Positions 31,964-38,995 of a stretch of DNA of 38,995 nucleotides are shown piece after piece. The DNA comes from Lachnospiraceae bacterium (GTDB lineage: Bacteria; Bacillota; Clostridia; Lachnospirales; Lachnospiraceae). The stretch spans positions 1 to 38,995 of the forward strand of contig JAFWRC010000276.1 in the NCBI GenBank assembly GCA_017508825.1, given 5' to 3'. Every line of letters starts with the position of its first letter. Position 1 is the stretch's first letter. The notes under the pieces are model-generated. The model worked only from the letters and a program-made list of their open reading frames with translations. It was not told the DNA's origin and did no database searches. The position numbers and the translations under genes were made by a program.

Positions 31964-33890
31964 TCTCATCTTCGACTATGTCGGAATCTTTATGCTGATA
32001 GTGATGCTCCTGTATTTCCGCCCGAAGGGTCAGAGCGCACTGGCCAGCTATCGTGTTTTCTATATCATCCTGATCTCGCTGCTCCTTACCGCCCTGTTGG
32101 ATATCCTGACGGTCGTGTATCGTATACAACCGGAGATGCTTCCCAAGGAAGTCGTGGCAGTCTTCAATCTGTTCAACTGTATGATACAGTTGTTTGTGAT
32201 CGTGGCGTATACGGCTTATCTGAAAGCGATCACACAGATGGAATCATGGCTGACCAAGGGCTGGAGCCGTATGATCTATCTGCCGTATGTCATAGCGTTT
32301 GCGATCACGACGGTATTTGCGGTACGCAACTGCATGATCGGAGAGGGGGGGGATACCTTCCGCGATCATCCGATCCTGAAGATCCTGCTGATCATTCTGT
32401 TGTTCTATTATCTGATATCCGCCCTGATCATAGGACTCCAGTCGCAGGGGGTACTGGGACGGAAGCGGACGATACATCTGATGCTCTCGGCGATTCTGCT
32501 GGAAGGTCTGCAGATCGCGCAGATGGTACACGCACGGGTTTACATCGTTGTGTTCTTTTCCGCACTGGTGATGATGCATGTGATGCTTTCGGTACAGCGT
32601 GCGGAGGAGCTGTTTGAAAGTGCGGATGCTTTAAAAAAGCAGGTACTGATCCATTCGACGGAGCAGGATTATCAGATGCGGCATAAATTTTTTGTAATGT
32701 TTATCCATTTTCTGGATTACGATGTGCTGGAGGATGCGATCGGACAGGAAGATGCGGAAGCGTTTATGCGACAGGTAGTCATCTATCTGAATGGTCTGCG
32801 CAGGGATGCGCTGGTGTTCCGGATCGAGAAGGGCTGTCTGGTACTGAAGCTGCCGAAGAATGAAAAAGAGGAACGGTGGGGAAAGCCGGAAGAGATCAAA
32901 GAAGCGGTCTGCAGGCGCTTTACCGAGCCATGGAGATCCGGCCTGATGCAGTCGATGATTTCTGCGGCATTTGTGGCGGCGAACTGTCCGGAAGAGATCC
33001 CGACCATGGATGATTTCCAGAAAGTGGTCAACCGAATCCCGAAGGCGGATCTGGAAGCCGGAGAACTGCTGCCGGTACGCAAGCTGCTTTCGGAGAATGA
33101 AGACGCGCATATCCTGGAGGCGATCCGCAGGGCGTTAAAAGAGAATACCTTCCAGGTATATTACCAGCCGATCTATTCGACGAAGGAAAAAAAGGTGGTA
33201 GCGGCAGAGGCGCTGATCCGTCTGTTTGATCCGGAGTACGGTTTTATCCCGCCGGAAGCGATGATCACCATGGCGGAGAAGGAAGGCTACATCCTCGAGA
33301 TCGGCGAGATCGTATTTACGGAAGTATGCCGGTTCTATTCGGAAAATCAGCTGGATCGTATAGGGATCCGCTATATCGAGGTCAACCTGTCTGCGGTACA
33401 GTGTATGCAGACGCGGCTGGCAGAGGAGTTTATGGAGATCATGCGCAAGTTCAATCTGTCAGCGGAGCAGATCAATTTTGAGATCACGGAGACGTCTGCG
33501 ATGATCTCGAATGCCGTGGTGAGCCATAACATCTCGCATTTTGAACTGCACGGCATATCGCTGTCGCTGGATGATTACGGAACGGGGTATTCCAACATTT
33601 CGTATCTGTATAACCTGCCGTTTATGTTTATGAAGATCGACAAGTCGATCCTGTGGTCGGCGGAAAGCAATGAAAAAGCGGATATCATTCTGCGCAATAT
33701 CTTCCGTATGGCACAGAGACTGCATCTGAAAGTTGTCATGGAAGGTGTGGAAACCGAGGACCAGATCCGCAAGCTGCTGGGACTGAAGTGCGATTATTTC
33801 CAGGGGTATTATTTTTCTAAGCCCGTATGCGGCAAGGATTTTATCGAATATGTCCGGAATTTTACATTACCGGAGATCTGTAAATTATGA
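31953..33890 (+). CDS. c-di-GMP phosphodiesterase (EAL domain)
   Basis: A 645-residue membrane enzyme predicted to hydrolyse c-di-GMP to pGpG. N-terminal ~215 residues: about seven TM helices. Then a short degenerate GGDEF-like region (about 225-390). The EAL domain (about 395-645) is complete: EALIR with E419, VNLSAVQ, EITET, DDYGTGYSN, KIDKS, EGVET and FQGYYFSKP. AAGGAGG (near 31937-31943) lies within the end of the upstream gene, and ATG 31953 overlaps it by 11 nt. The stop overlaps the rhomboid start as ATGA. The two EAL proteins share one layout and appear to be an ancient tandem duplication. Confidence 0.92.
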   Translation: MQYNLIFDYVGIFMLIVMLLYFRPKGQSALASYRVFYIILISLLLTALLDILTVVYRIQPEMLPKEVVAVFNLFNCMIQLFVIVAYTAYLKAITQMESWLTKGWSRMIYLPYVIAFAITTVFAVRNCMIGEGGDTFRDHPILKILLIILLFYYLISALIIGLQSQGVLGRKRTIHLMLSAILLEGLQIAQMVHARVYIVVFFSALVMMHVMLSVQRAEELFESADALKKQVLIHSTEQDYQMRHKFFVMFIHFLDYDVLEDAIGQEDAEAFMRQVVIYLNGLRRDALVFRIEKGCLVLKLPKNEKEERWGKPEEIKEAVCRRFTEPWRSGLMQSMISAAFVAANCPEEIPTMDDFQKVVNRIPKADLEAGELLPVRKLLSENEDAHILEAIRRALKENTFQVYYQPIYSTKEKKVVAAEALIRLFDPEYGFIPPEAMITMAEKEGYILEIGEIVFTEVCRFYSENQLDRIGIRYIEVNLSAVQCMQTRLAEEFMEIMRKFNLSAEQINFEITETSAMISNAVVSHNISHFELHGISLSLDDYGTGYSNISYLYNLPFMFMKIDKSILWSAESNEKADIILRNIFRMAQRLHLKVVMEGVETEDQIRKLLGLKCDYFQGYYFSKPVCGKDFIEYVRNFTLPEICKL

Positions 33891-35074
33891 GTGTTTTGAA
33901 TGATCTGTTTAATAAATACGGTTACCGTATCTATATGTGTTCCGTGGACCAGCGGTATATGTCCTTCGTGCAGGAGGAAAACTACTATGTCAACGTGATC
34001 GGTTTTTTTGATGAACGGAAGCAGACAAGTACCCGTGCGCAGATGCAGGGGTTTCTGGATGCGCATAAGGAACGGCTGACTTACGGAAGACCGAAGGATA
34101 TCCACTTTCTGAAACTGATCTGTACGGATGCAAAGGGTGTCGGACGGCTGGTGCCCGGTACGGATGGCGGCGGCCTCTCGGAGGAAGAGGAAAAAGAGGC
34201 GGCGCTGACGAGGGCATGGACGCAGGATGTCTGGTATCTGATCGATGATGAGAATATGGATGCAGAAACCGGAAACCCCTTTGGGGGCAGGGTGTTTGTA
34301 CCGCCGACGGCTCCGGAAGATTATTACGGGATCCGCAGACCGCTGGAACAGTTTGTTGCGTCGGAGGGAATACGGGTCGCGATGCCGGAGATCAATCTCT
34401 CCGAGGCGGAGCGTACGCAGCTGGGAATGGATAAAGCGCCGGCAAGAGAAGGCCCGAACGGCAAGCCGGTACTGCGGGAACGGTTAAAACCAAAGGAAAA
34501 GCTCTGTTACGTAAGCCTTGCATTGATCCTGATCAATGTGGTTCTGTATTTTATTTCGGAAAAGCAGCTTTTTGTGAAACAGGATTATTGCACGACGGAC
34601 GGGATCCTGCAGATGCCGGAGCAGTGGTACCGCCTGGTGACCTATCAGTTCATGCATGCGGATCTGGGACATCTGTTCAATAATATGCTGATGCTCTATG
34701 CGCTCGGCTCCTCTCTGGAACCGAAGATACCGCGGTGGATGTATGCGCTGCTGTATCTGCTGTCCGGTATCGGAGGCGGCATCTTTTCCGTATGGTATCA
34801 TACCCGTGAAAGCATCGGGTTTTATGGTCTGGGCGCATCCGGAGCGGTCTACGGACTGATGGGGGCGATGATCGCGTGGCTTCTATTGTCCCGGCAGCGG
34901 AATGACCGGACCTTGTACGGCAGGATCGCATTTGCGCTGTTTCTGATGTTTTATTCCGGCACGGTGCGGGAAAACGTCGATCAGATGGGACATCTGGGTG
35001 GTTTCTTCTGCGGGCTGATCCTGTGCGGGATCTATTCCATCGGGAAGGGACAGAATAAGAGAAAGGCGGGCTGA
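33887..35074 (+). CDS. Rhomboid-family intramembrane serine protease
   Basis: A 395-residue protein. The first ~205 residues are a soluble domain I do not recognise (not a typical zinc finger or TPR), followed by six TM helices. The catalytic dyad is visible: Ser318 in GASGAVYG and His369 in HLGGFFCG, with the oxyanion-side HADLGHLFNNM segment on TM2. It should cleave TM substrates within the membrane; the substrate is unknown. The start codon overlaps the phosphodiesterase stop (ATGA), indicating translational coupling. Proximity to two c-di-GMP proteins suggests, but does not show, signal-dependent proteolysis. Confidence 0.93.
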   Translation: MSVLNDLFNKYGYRIYMCSVDQRYMSFVQEENYYVNVIGFFDERKQTSTRAQMQGFLDAHKERLTYGRPKDIHFLKLICTDAKGVGRLVPGTDGGGLSEEEEKEAALTRAWTQDVWYLIDDENMDAETGNPFGGRVFVPPTAPEDYYGIRRPLEQFVASEGIRVAMPEINLSEAERTQLGMDKAPAREGPNGKPVLRERLKPKEKLCYVSLALILINVVLYFISEKQLFVKQDYCTTDGILQMPEQWYRLVTYQFMHADLGHLFNNMLMLYALGSSLEPKIPRWMYALLYLLSGIGGGIFSVWYHTRESIGFYGLGASGAVYGLMGAMIAWLLLSRQRNDRTLYGRIAFALFLMFYSGTVRENVDQMGHLGGFFCGLILCGIYSIGKGQNKRKAG

Positions 35075-35110
35075 CTATCGGAATAGTTAACCGGCCGGGG
35101 GAGGATGATA

Positions 35111-36106
35111 ATGCAGATCAATATTTATTATGGCGGACGGGGACTGATCGACGATCCCACGCTGTTTACGCTCAAGCGGATGACGGAAGTGTTTGAAGAA
35201 CTGAACGTACACGTGACGAGATATGACCTGTTTGAGCAGAAGAACAATATCACGACGTTACCCAGGACCTTAAAGGAGGCGGAAGGCATCATCCTGGCGA
35301 CTACCGTGGAGTGGCATGGCGTGGGCGGCCATATGGCAAGTTTTCTGGATGCCTGCTGGCTGTACGGCGATAAGGAAAAGATCGCCAAGACCTACATGGC
35401 GCCGGTGGTAATGTCTACGACTTATGGAGAGAAGGAAGCGGAACTGGATCTGGCGAATGCATGGCAGTCTCTCGGAGGACAGATCTGTCCGGGGATTTCC
35501 GGTTATGTGCCGGAGGAATCGGTGCTCGAGAACAACAGGGAGTATCAGCAGCTGATCGAAAAGAGCGCGGAAAACATCTATCGCTGTGTGAAGCAGCAGA
35601 TGCAGCGTCTGCCGGCCAGCGTGATGGCGATCAAGAACATCACCTACCGTACCAAGAATACGACACTGACACAGCAGGAGACGGAGCAGCTTTCGGAATA
35701 TGCTTCCGACGATAAGTATGTGGCAAAACAGAAGCAGGATATCAGCGAGCTGGCGCAGCTCTTTAAGGGAAAGATGGCCGGGAAAAACGACGCAGACACG
35801 GATCAGATCACTGCATTGTTTCGCAAAGCATACAAACCGCAGGCCGGCCTGACGATCAAATATAAGATCAATGTAAAAGGACAGGCAAAGCCTCTGATCA
35901 TGCGCATTGATGCCGGAAAACTGGAGATCGCATACGGCGAGCTGGTCTATCCGGATGTGGAACTCACGATGGACAGCAATATCCTGCAGGCGATCACGGA
36001 GGGGCGCAAGACCTTCCAGGGCGGCTTTATGGAAGGCAGTATTCTTTCAAAAGGAAATTTCGGGGGACTGAAACAGCTGGATGCACTGTTTCCTTTTATG
36101 AATTAA
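35111..36106 (+). CDS. Flavodoxin-like protein with C-terminal SCP2 domain
   Basis: A 331-residue two-domain protein. The N-terminal ~165 residues are a flavodoxin/NADPH-FMN-reductase-like fold (INIYYGGRGLID..., VEWHGVGGHMASFLD, MSTTYGEKEAE). The C-terminal ~95 residues (about 236-331) are an SCP2/sterol-transfer-like lipid-binding domain with the LTIKYKINVKG start and DVELTMDSNILQAI. The combination suggests redox chemistry on, or regulated by, a hydrophobic ligand, but this is inference. ATG 35111 is preferred over ATG 35105, which overlaps the GGGAGG ribosome site. It closes the operon; 36 nt separate it from the rhomboid gene. Confidence 0.82.
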   Translation: MQINIYYGGRGLIDDPTLFTLKRMTEVFEELNVHVTRYDLFEQKNNITTLPRTLKEAEGIILATTVEWHGVGGHMASFLDACWLYGDKEKIAKTYMAPVVMSTTYGEKEAELDLANAWQSLGGQICPGISGYVPEESVLENNREYQQLIEKSAENIYRCVKQQMQRLPASVMAIKNITYRTKNTTLTQQETEQLSEYASDDKYVAKQKQDISELAQLFKGKMAGKNDADTDQITALFRKAYKPQAGLTIKYKINVKGQAKPLIMRIDAGKLEIAYGELVYPDVELTMDSNILQAITEGRKTFQGGFMEGSILSKGNFGGLKQLDALFPFMN

Positions 36107-36118
36107 ATAAAATAAAAA

Positions 36119-36140
36119 ACCTTCCCCCTTAGGGGAAGGT
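36119..36140 (-). terminator. Terminator of the HIT gene
   Basis: 9-bp perfect stem (36119-36127 with 36132-36140, 4-nt loop). On the minus strand it is followed by a long T-rich run, so it mainly serves the HIT gene; on the + strand the T tract is missing. Confidence 0.8.
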
Positions 36141-36145
36141 AAAAC

Positions 36146-36556
36146 TTATCCGTCGATCTGCGCTTTTACAGCGTCCAACTCTTCAGCGCCCGGTTCGGTC
36201 GGCTTCCACAGGATGTTCTGACCGTCGTCTTTGTAGCGCGGGATCAGGTGCAGGTGGAAGTGCATCACGGTCTGGCCGGCTGTTTCGCCGTTGTTCTGTA
36301 CCAGATTAAAACCATCCGCATGCAGATTCGCCTTCATTTTGGGGGCGATCTTTTTTGCTACGGAAATGGCGTCACGCGCGGTGTCTTCCGGCAGGGCGAA
36401 GAAATCTTCGTAGTGATCCTTCGGAAGGATGAGAGCATGCCCTTTGGTTGCCGGACCGAGATCAAGGATCACGCGGAAGGCGTCGTCCTCATAAATCGTT
36501 CTGGAAGGGATCTCCCCGTTTGCGATCTTGCAGAAAATACAGTTGTTATCTTTCAT
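36146..36556 (-). CDS. HIT-family nucleotide hydrolase/transferase
   Basis: A 136-residue protein of the HIT (Hint-like) branch. The CIFCKIANGEIPS opening and the catalytic triad HFHLHLIPR near residue 100 are both intact, as is the RVILDLGPATKGHALILPK strand region. Members split nucleoside phosphoramidates or adenylates; the natural substrate is usually unknown. GGAGG lies 8 nt before the ATG. It is 85 nt downstream of murG on the same strand, with no strong terminator between, so co-transcription is likely. Confidence 0.93.
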   Translation of the reverse strand: MKDNNCIFCKIANGEIPSRTIYEDDAFRVILDLGPATKGHALILPKDHYEDFFALPEDTARDAISVAKKIAPKMKANLHADGFNLVQNNGETAGQTVMHFHLHLIPRYKDDGQNILWKPTEPGAEELDAVKAQIDG

Positions 36557-36641
36557 GTTCTATTACCTCCGGTTCTTGATATTGCCATCGTTAAGTCTAT
36601 TTTTTCGTACGTCCTCAGCGTATCCCGTGCATCGGACTGTT

Positions 36642-37709
36642 TTATTGCCTTATATTCTCTTCGATGAGACCGATGATGGTCTTGATGGAATTGTATTGTT
36701 CCGATTTTTCCATATTCTGGATATAAGTGTCACGGTTGAAGTATAACTCGTGCAGGGAATCCAGGAGAGAATCTTCATCCAGGCTTTCCTCGCGCAATAC
36801 CATGCTGTAGCCCTGGGATTCAAAGGATTCCGCATTGAGGATCTGGTCGCCGCGGCTTACGGAAGCCGGGAGCGGGATCAGGAGATTCGGCAGGCGCAGG
36901 GCCAGCAGTTCGCAGATGGCATTGGCGCCGGCGCGGGAAACCACCAGATCGGTGATGGAAAATAAATCCTTTAATTCGGAACGTACATATTCAAACTGCT
37001 TATACCCCGGGGTGCCGATCAGCAGGTTATCCATCTTTTCCTTGCCGCAGATATGGATGATCTGAAAATCCGGAAGCAGTTTCGGGAGCGCTTCACGGAT
37101 CACTTTGTTGATGGCGCTGGCGCCCTGGCTGCCGCCCATGACCAGGATGATGGGCTGGCTTTTATTAAAACCGCACAGTTCGTAAGCTGCATCCGGGTTT
37201 CCGTGCAGCAGTTCTTCTCTGACCGGGGAGCCGGTCAGGACCGCTTTGTCCTTGGAGATGTATTTTAAGGTTTCCGGGAAATTGCAGCAGACCTTGTTTG
37301 CAACCGGGATACACAGTTTATTTGCCAGACCGGGAGTCAGATCGGACTCGTGGATGATGCAGGGGATCTTTAAGGATGCCGCTGCGCGGATCACGGGAAC
37401 CGAAACAAATCCGCCTTTGGAAAAGACGATATCCGGCTGGATCTGCTTGAGAAGTTTATGCGTCTCCCCGTATCCTTTGATCACACGGAACGGGTCGGTA
37501 AAATTCTTCGGATCGAAATAACGCCGGAATTTGCCGGTGGATACACCGTAATAAGGGATGCCGAAGTCGGAGATCAGCTTCTTTTCGATGCCGTCGTAAG
37601 AGCCGATGTAACTGATCTCATAATCCAGCTCCTTTAAGTGCGGGATCAGTGCAAGATTCGGAGTAACATGTCCGGCGGTACCGCCGCCTGTGAGTACGAT
37701 CTTTTTCAT
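36642..37709 (-). CDS. murG: MurG, lipid II-forming GlcNAc transferase
   Basis: Transfers GlcNAc from UDP-GlcNAc to lipid I at the inner face of the membrane, giving lipid II for peptidoglycan. The 355-residue length is normal. Visible motifs: GGGTAGHV at residues 8-15, the FSKGGFVSVP and HESDLTPGLAN segments in the N-lobe, GGSQGA near 192, and SRAGANAICELLALRLPNLLIPLP, the UDP-GlcNAc site. It is outside any dcw cluster here, with only the HIT gene downstream. The ribosome site is modest (AGGCAGG) and a promoter is present upstream, divergent from the DUF1846 gene. Confidence 0.95.
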   Translation of the reverse strand: MKKIVLTGGGTAGHVTPNLALIPHLKELDYEISYIGSYDGIEKKLISDFGIPYYGVSTGKFRRYFDPKNFTDPFRVIKGYGETHKLLKQIQPDIVFSKGGFVSVPVIRAAASLKIPCIIHESDLTPGLANKLCIPVANKVCCNFPETLKYISKDKAVLTGSPVREELLHGNPDAAYELCGFNKSQPIILVMGGSQGASAINKVIREALPKLLPDFQIIHICGKEKMDNLLIGTPGYKQFEYVRSELKDLFSITDLVVSRAGANAICELLALRLPNLLIPLPASVSRGDQILNAESFESQGYSMVLREESLDEDSLLDSLHELYFNRDTYIQNMEKSEQYNSIKTIIGLIEENIRQ

Positions 37710-37749
37710 ATCTATGCCTGCCTTTGTTTATCTGGAAAATATACACTGC

Positions 37750-37779
37750 AGTATAACATAAAACTTGCGTCAGTTGCAA
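37750..37779 (-). promoter_or_regulatory. Promoter of murG
   Basis: On the minus strand, TTGCAA (37774-37779), 18-bp spacer, TATACT (37750-37755). It lies in the 145-bp divergent region with the DUF1846 gene, whose own promoter I could not place with confidence. Confidence 0.5.
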
Positions 37780-37854
37780 GGTTGTGATAAACTAATTATC
37801 GTTTTTATGATGGAATAATTATATACATGACAAGGCATGCGATAGGAGGCAAAA

Positions 37855-38995
37855 ATGCAAAAAGCCGGTTTTGACAATGAGAAATATCTGACGCTGCAGT
37901 CGGAGAAGATACAGGAGAGGATCCGCAATTTCGGAGGCAAGTTGTATCTGGAATTCGGAGGCAAGCTGTTTGATGATTTTCATGCGTCCCGTGTACTGCC
38001 GGGATTTCAGCCGGATTCCAAGATCCGTATGCTCAATACGATGAAAGACGATGCGGAGATCGTGATCGTGATCAACGCTTCGGATATTGAAAAGAACAAG
38101 GTGCGCGGGGATCTGGGCATTACCTATGATATGGATGTGCTGCGTCTGATCGATGCATTCCGTGATTACGGTCTGTATGTGGGCAGTGTGGTGCTGACCC
38201 AGTTTGCGGAGCAGCCGGCGGCGATCGCCTATCAGAAAAAACTGGAGACTTTGGGAGTCAAGGTATACCGGCATTATCCCATCCCGGGGTATCCGGCAAA
38301 TATCCAGTTCATCGTAAGCGATGACGGCTACGGAAAGAACGAGTATATCGAGACCACGCGTTCCCTGGTGGTGGTGACGGCGCCGGGACCGGGATCCGGC
38401 AAGATGGCTACCTGCCTGTCCCAGCTCTACCATGAATATAAGCGCGGCGTGAAGGCGGGCTATGCAAAGTACGAGACCTTCCCGATCTGGAACCTTCCCT
38501 TAAAGCATCCGGTCAATCTGGCGTATGAAGCGGCTACGGCGGACTTGAATGATGTGAATATGATCGACCCGTTCCACCTGGAAGCTTACGGGGAACAGAC
38601 GGTAAATTATAACCGGGATGTGGAAGTGTTCCCGGTGCTGAATGCGATGTTTGAAAAGATCATGGGAGAATCCCCGTACAAGTCTCCCACGGATATGGGT
38701 GTAAATATGGCGGGAAATGCGATCGTGGATAACGAGACCGTGGAGAAAGCCTCTCGGCAGGAGATCCTCCGCCGTTACTACAATACACTGTGCCTGCGCA
38801 GACAGGGAAATGCAGATGACGCACAGGTGATGAAGCTGGAGCTTCTGATGAAGCAGGCCGGCATCACCGATGAAGATCGGCCGGTGATCGGCGCGGCACG
38901 TCTCAAGGCGGAGATGACCGGGGCACCGGCAGCCGCTATGGAACTGCCGGACGGTACGATCGTGACCGGACGTACCAGCGATCTGCTGGGAGCTT
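37855..38995 (+). CDS. DUF1846 family protein (3' end outside window)
   Basis: An open frame of about 380 codons runs to the window edge without a stop; family members are about 500 residues, so a quarter is missing. Diagnostic features are the opening [18 protein letters not shown], then a segment from residue 54 on with [24 protein letters not shown] nearby, and a P-loop-like [12 protein letters not shown]. Structures of the family show a nucleotide-binding-like fold, but the biochemical role is not established. TAGGAGG lies 7 nt before ATG 37855. It is divergent from murG. Confidence 0.88.
   Translation, partial: MQKAGFDNEKYLTLQSEKIQERIRNFGGKLYLEFGGKLFDDFHASRVLPGFQPDSKIRMLNTMKDDAEIVIVINASDIEKNKVRGDLGITYDMDVLRLIDAFRDYGLYVGSVVLTQFAEQPAAIAYQKKLETLGVKVYRHYPIPGYPANIQFIVSDDGYGKNEYIETTRSLVVVTAPGPGSGKMATCLSQLYHEYKRGVKAGYAKYETFPIWNLPLKHPVNLAYEAATADLNDVNMIDPFHLEAYGEQTVNYNRDVEVFPVLNAMFEKIMGESPYKSPTDMGVNMAGNAIVDNETVEKASRQEILRRYYNTLCLRRQGNADDAQVMKLELLMKQAGITDEDRPVIGAARLKAEMTGAPAAAMELPDGTIVTGRTSDLLGA

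Noticed and set aside
30194-31969. Long open frame of about 590 codons on the minus strand
   Set aside because: Antisense to the degenerate EAL gene, His/Gln/Arg-rich and without recognisable motifs.

Overview
The window looks like chromosomal DNA from a Clostridia-type Firmicute, most likely a member of the Lachnospiraceae. The evidence is: medium GC, strong AGGAGG-type ribosome binding sites, a ClpS/ClpA pair, a DUF1846 protein, a type-2 ArgC, a YdjI-like SPFH/zinc-ribbon protein, and several c-di-GMP signalling proteins. The assignment rests on gene content only. I see no rRNA, tRNA, CRISPR array, transposase or prophage genes.

Layout. 1-300 holds a large imperfect palindrome that folds like a structured non-coding RNA, followed by a promoter. 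332-4751: a TrmH-type RNA methyltransferase faces a NYN/OST-HTH protein; then an acyltransferase, a lipoprotein with 12-residue repeats and a small membrane protein. 4790-8968: a diguanylate cyclase (-), a 4-TM protein (+) and a SulP anion transporter with an extra C-terminal region (-). 9055-9708: a Phd/YefM-RelE/ParE toxin-antitoxin operon with a palindromic operator. 9732-15440: a heterodimeric ABC exporter behind a leader with three hairpins, followed closely by argC and a membrane protein. 15590-18963: a paralogue of that membrane protein and an 879-residue coiled-coil protein with a 167-residue internal duplication. 19136-23394: a DMT transporter (-), a small secreted or membrane protein, clpS and clpA. 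23527-25953: a large unrecognised protein with a cNMP-binding-like N-terminus. 26123-28972: UDP-glucose dehydrogenase and the SPFH/zinc-ribbon protein. 29060-36106: a probable five-gene operon (DEDDh exonuclease, degenerate EAL protein, intact EAL phosphodiesterase, rhomboid protease, flavodoxin-like/SCP2 protein). 36146-37709 (-): a HIT protein and murG. 37855 to the end: a DUF1846 gene cut by the window edge.

How it works together. Three proteins point to c-di-GMP signalling: one GGDEF synthase, one apparently active EAL phosphodiesterase, and a catalytically dead EAL paralogue translationally coupled to it. Cell-envelope functions are prominent (MurG, UGDH, acyltransferase, exporters, SPFH protein, rhomboid).

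The most unusual signals lie between genes: (i) the 200-bp palindromic element at the left edge; (ii) three copies of a hairpin-rich repeat at 16195, 18976 and 20605; (iii) a second repeat family, intergenic at 25952 and in frame inside the acyltransferase at 3160; (iv) two genes whose extended -10 boxes lie exactly 7 nt before the ATG with no Shine-Dalgarno, suggesting leaderless mRNAs; (v) the hairpin leader of the ABC exporter.
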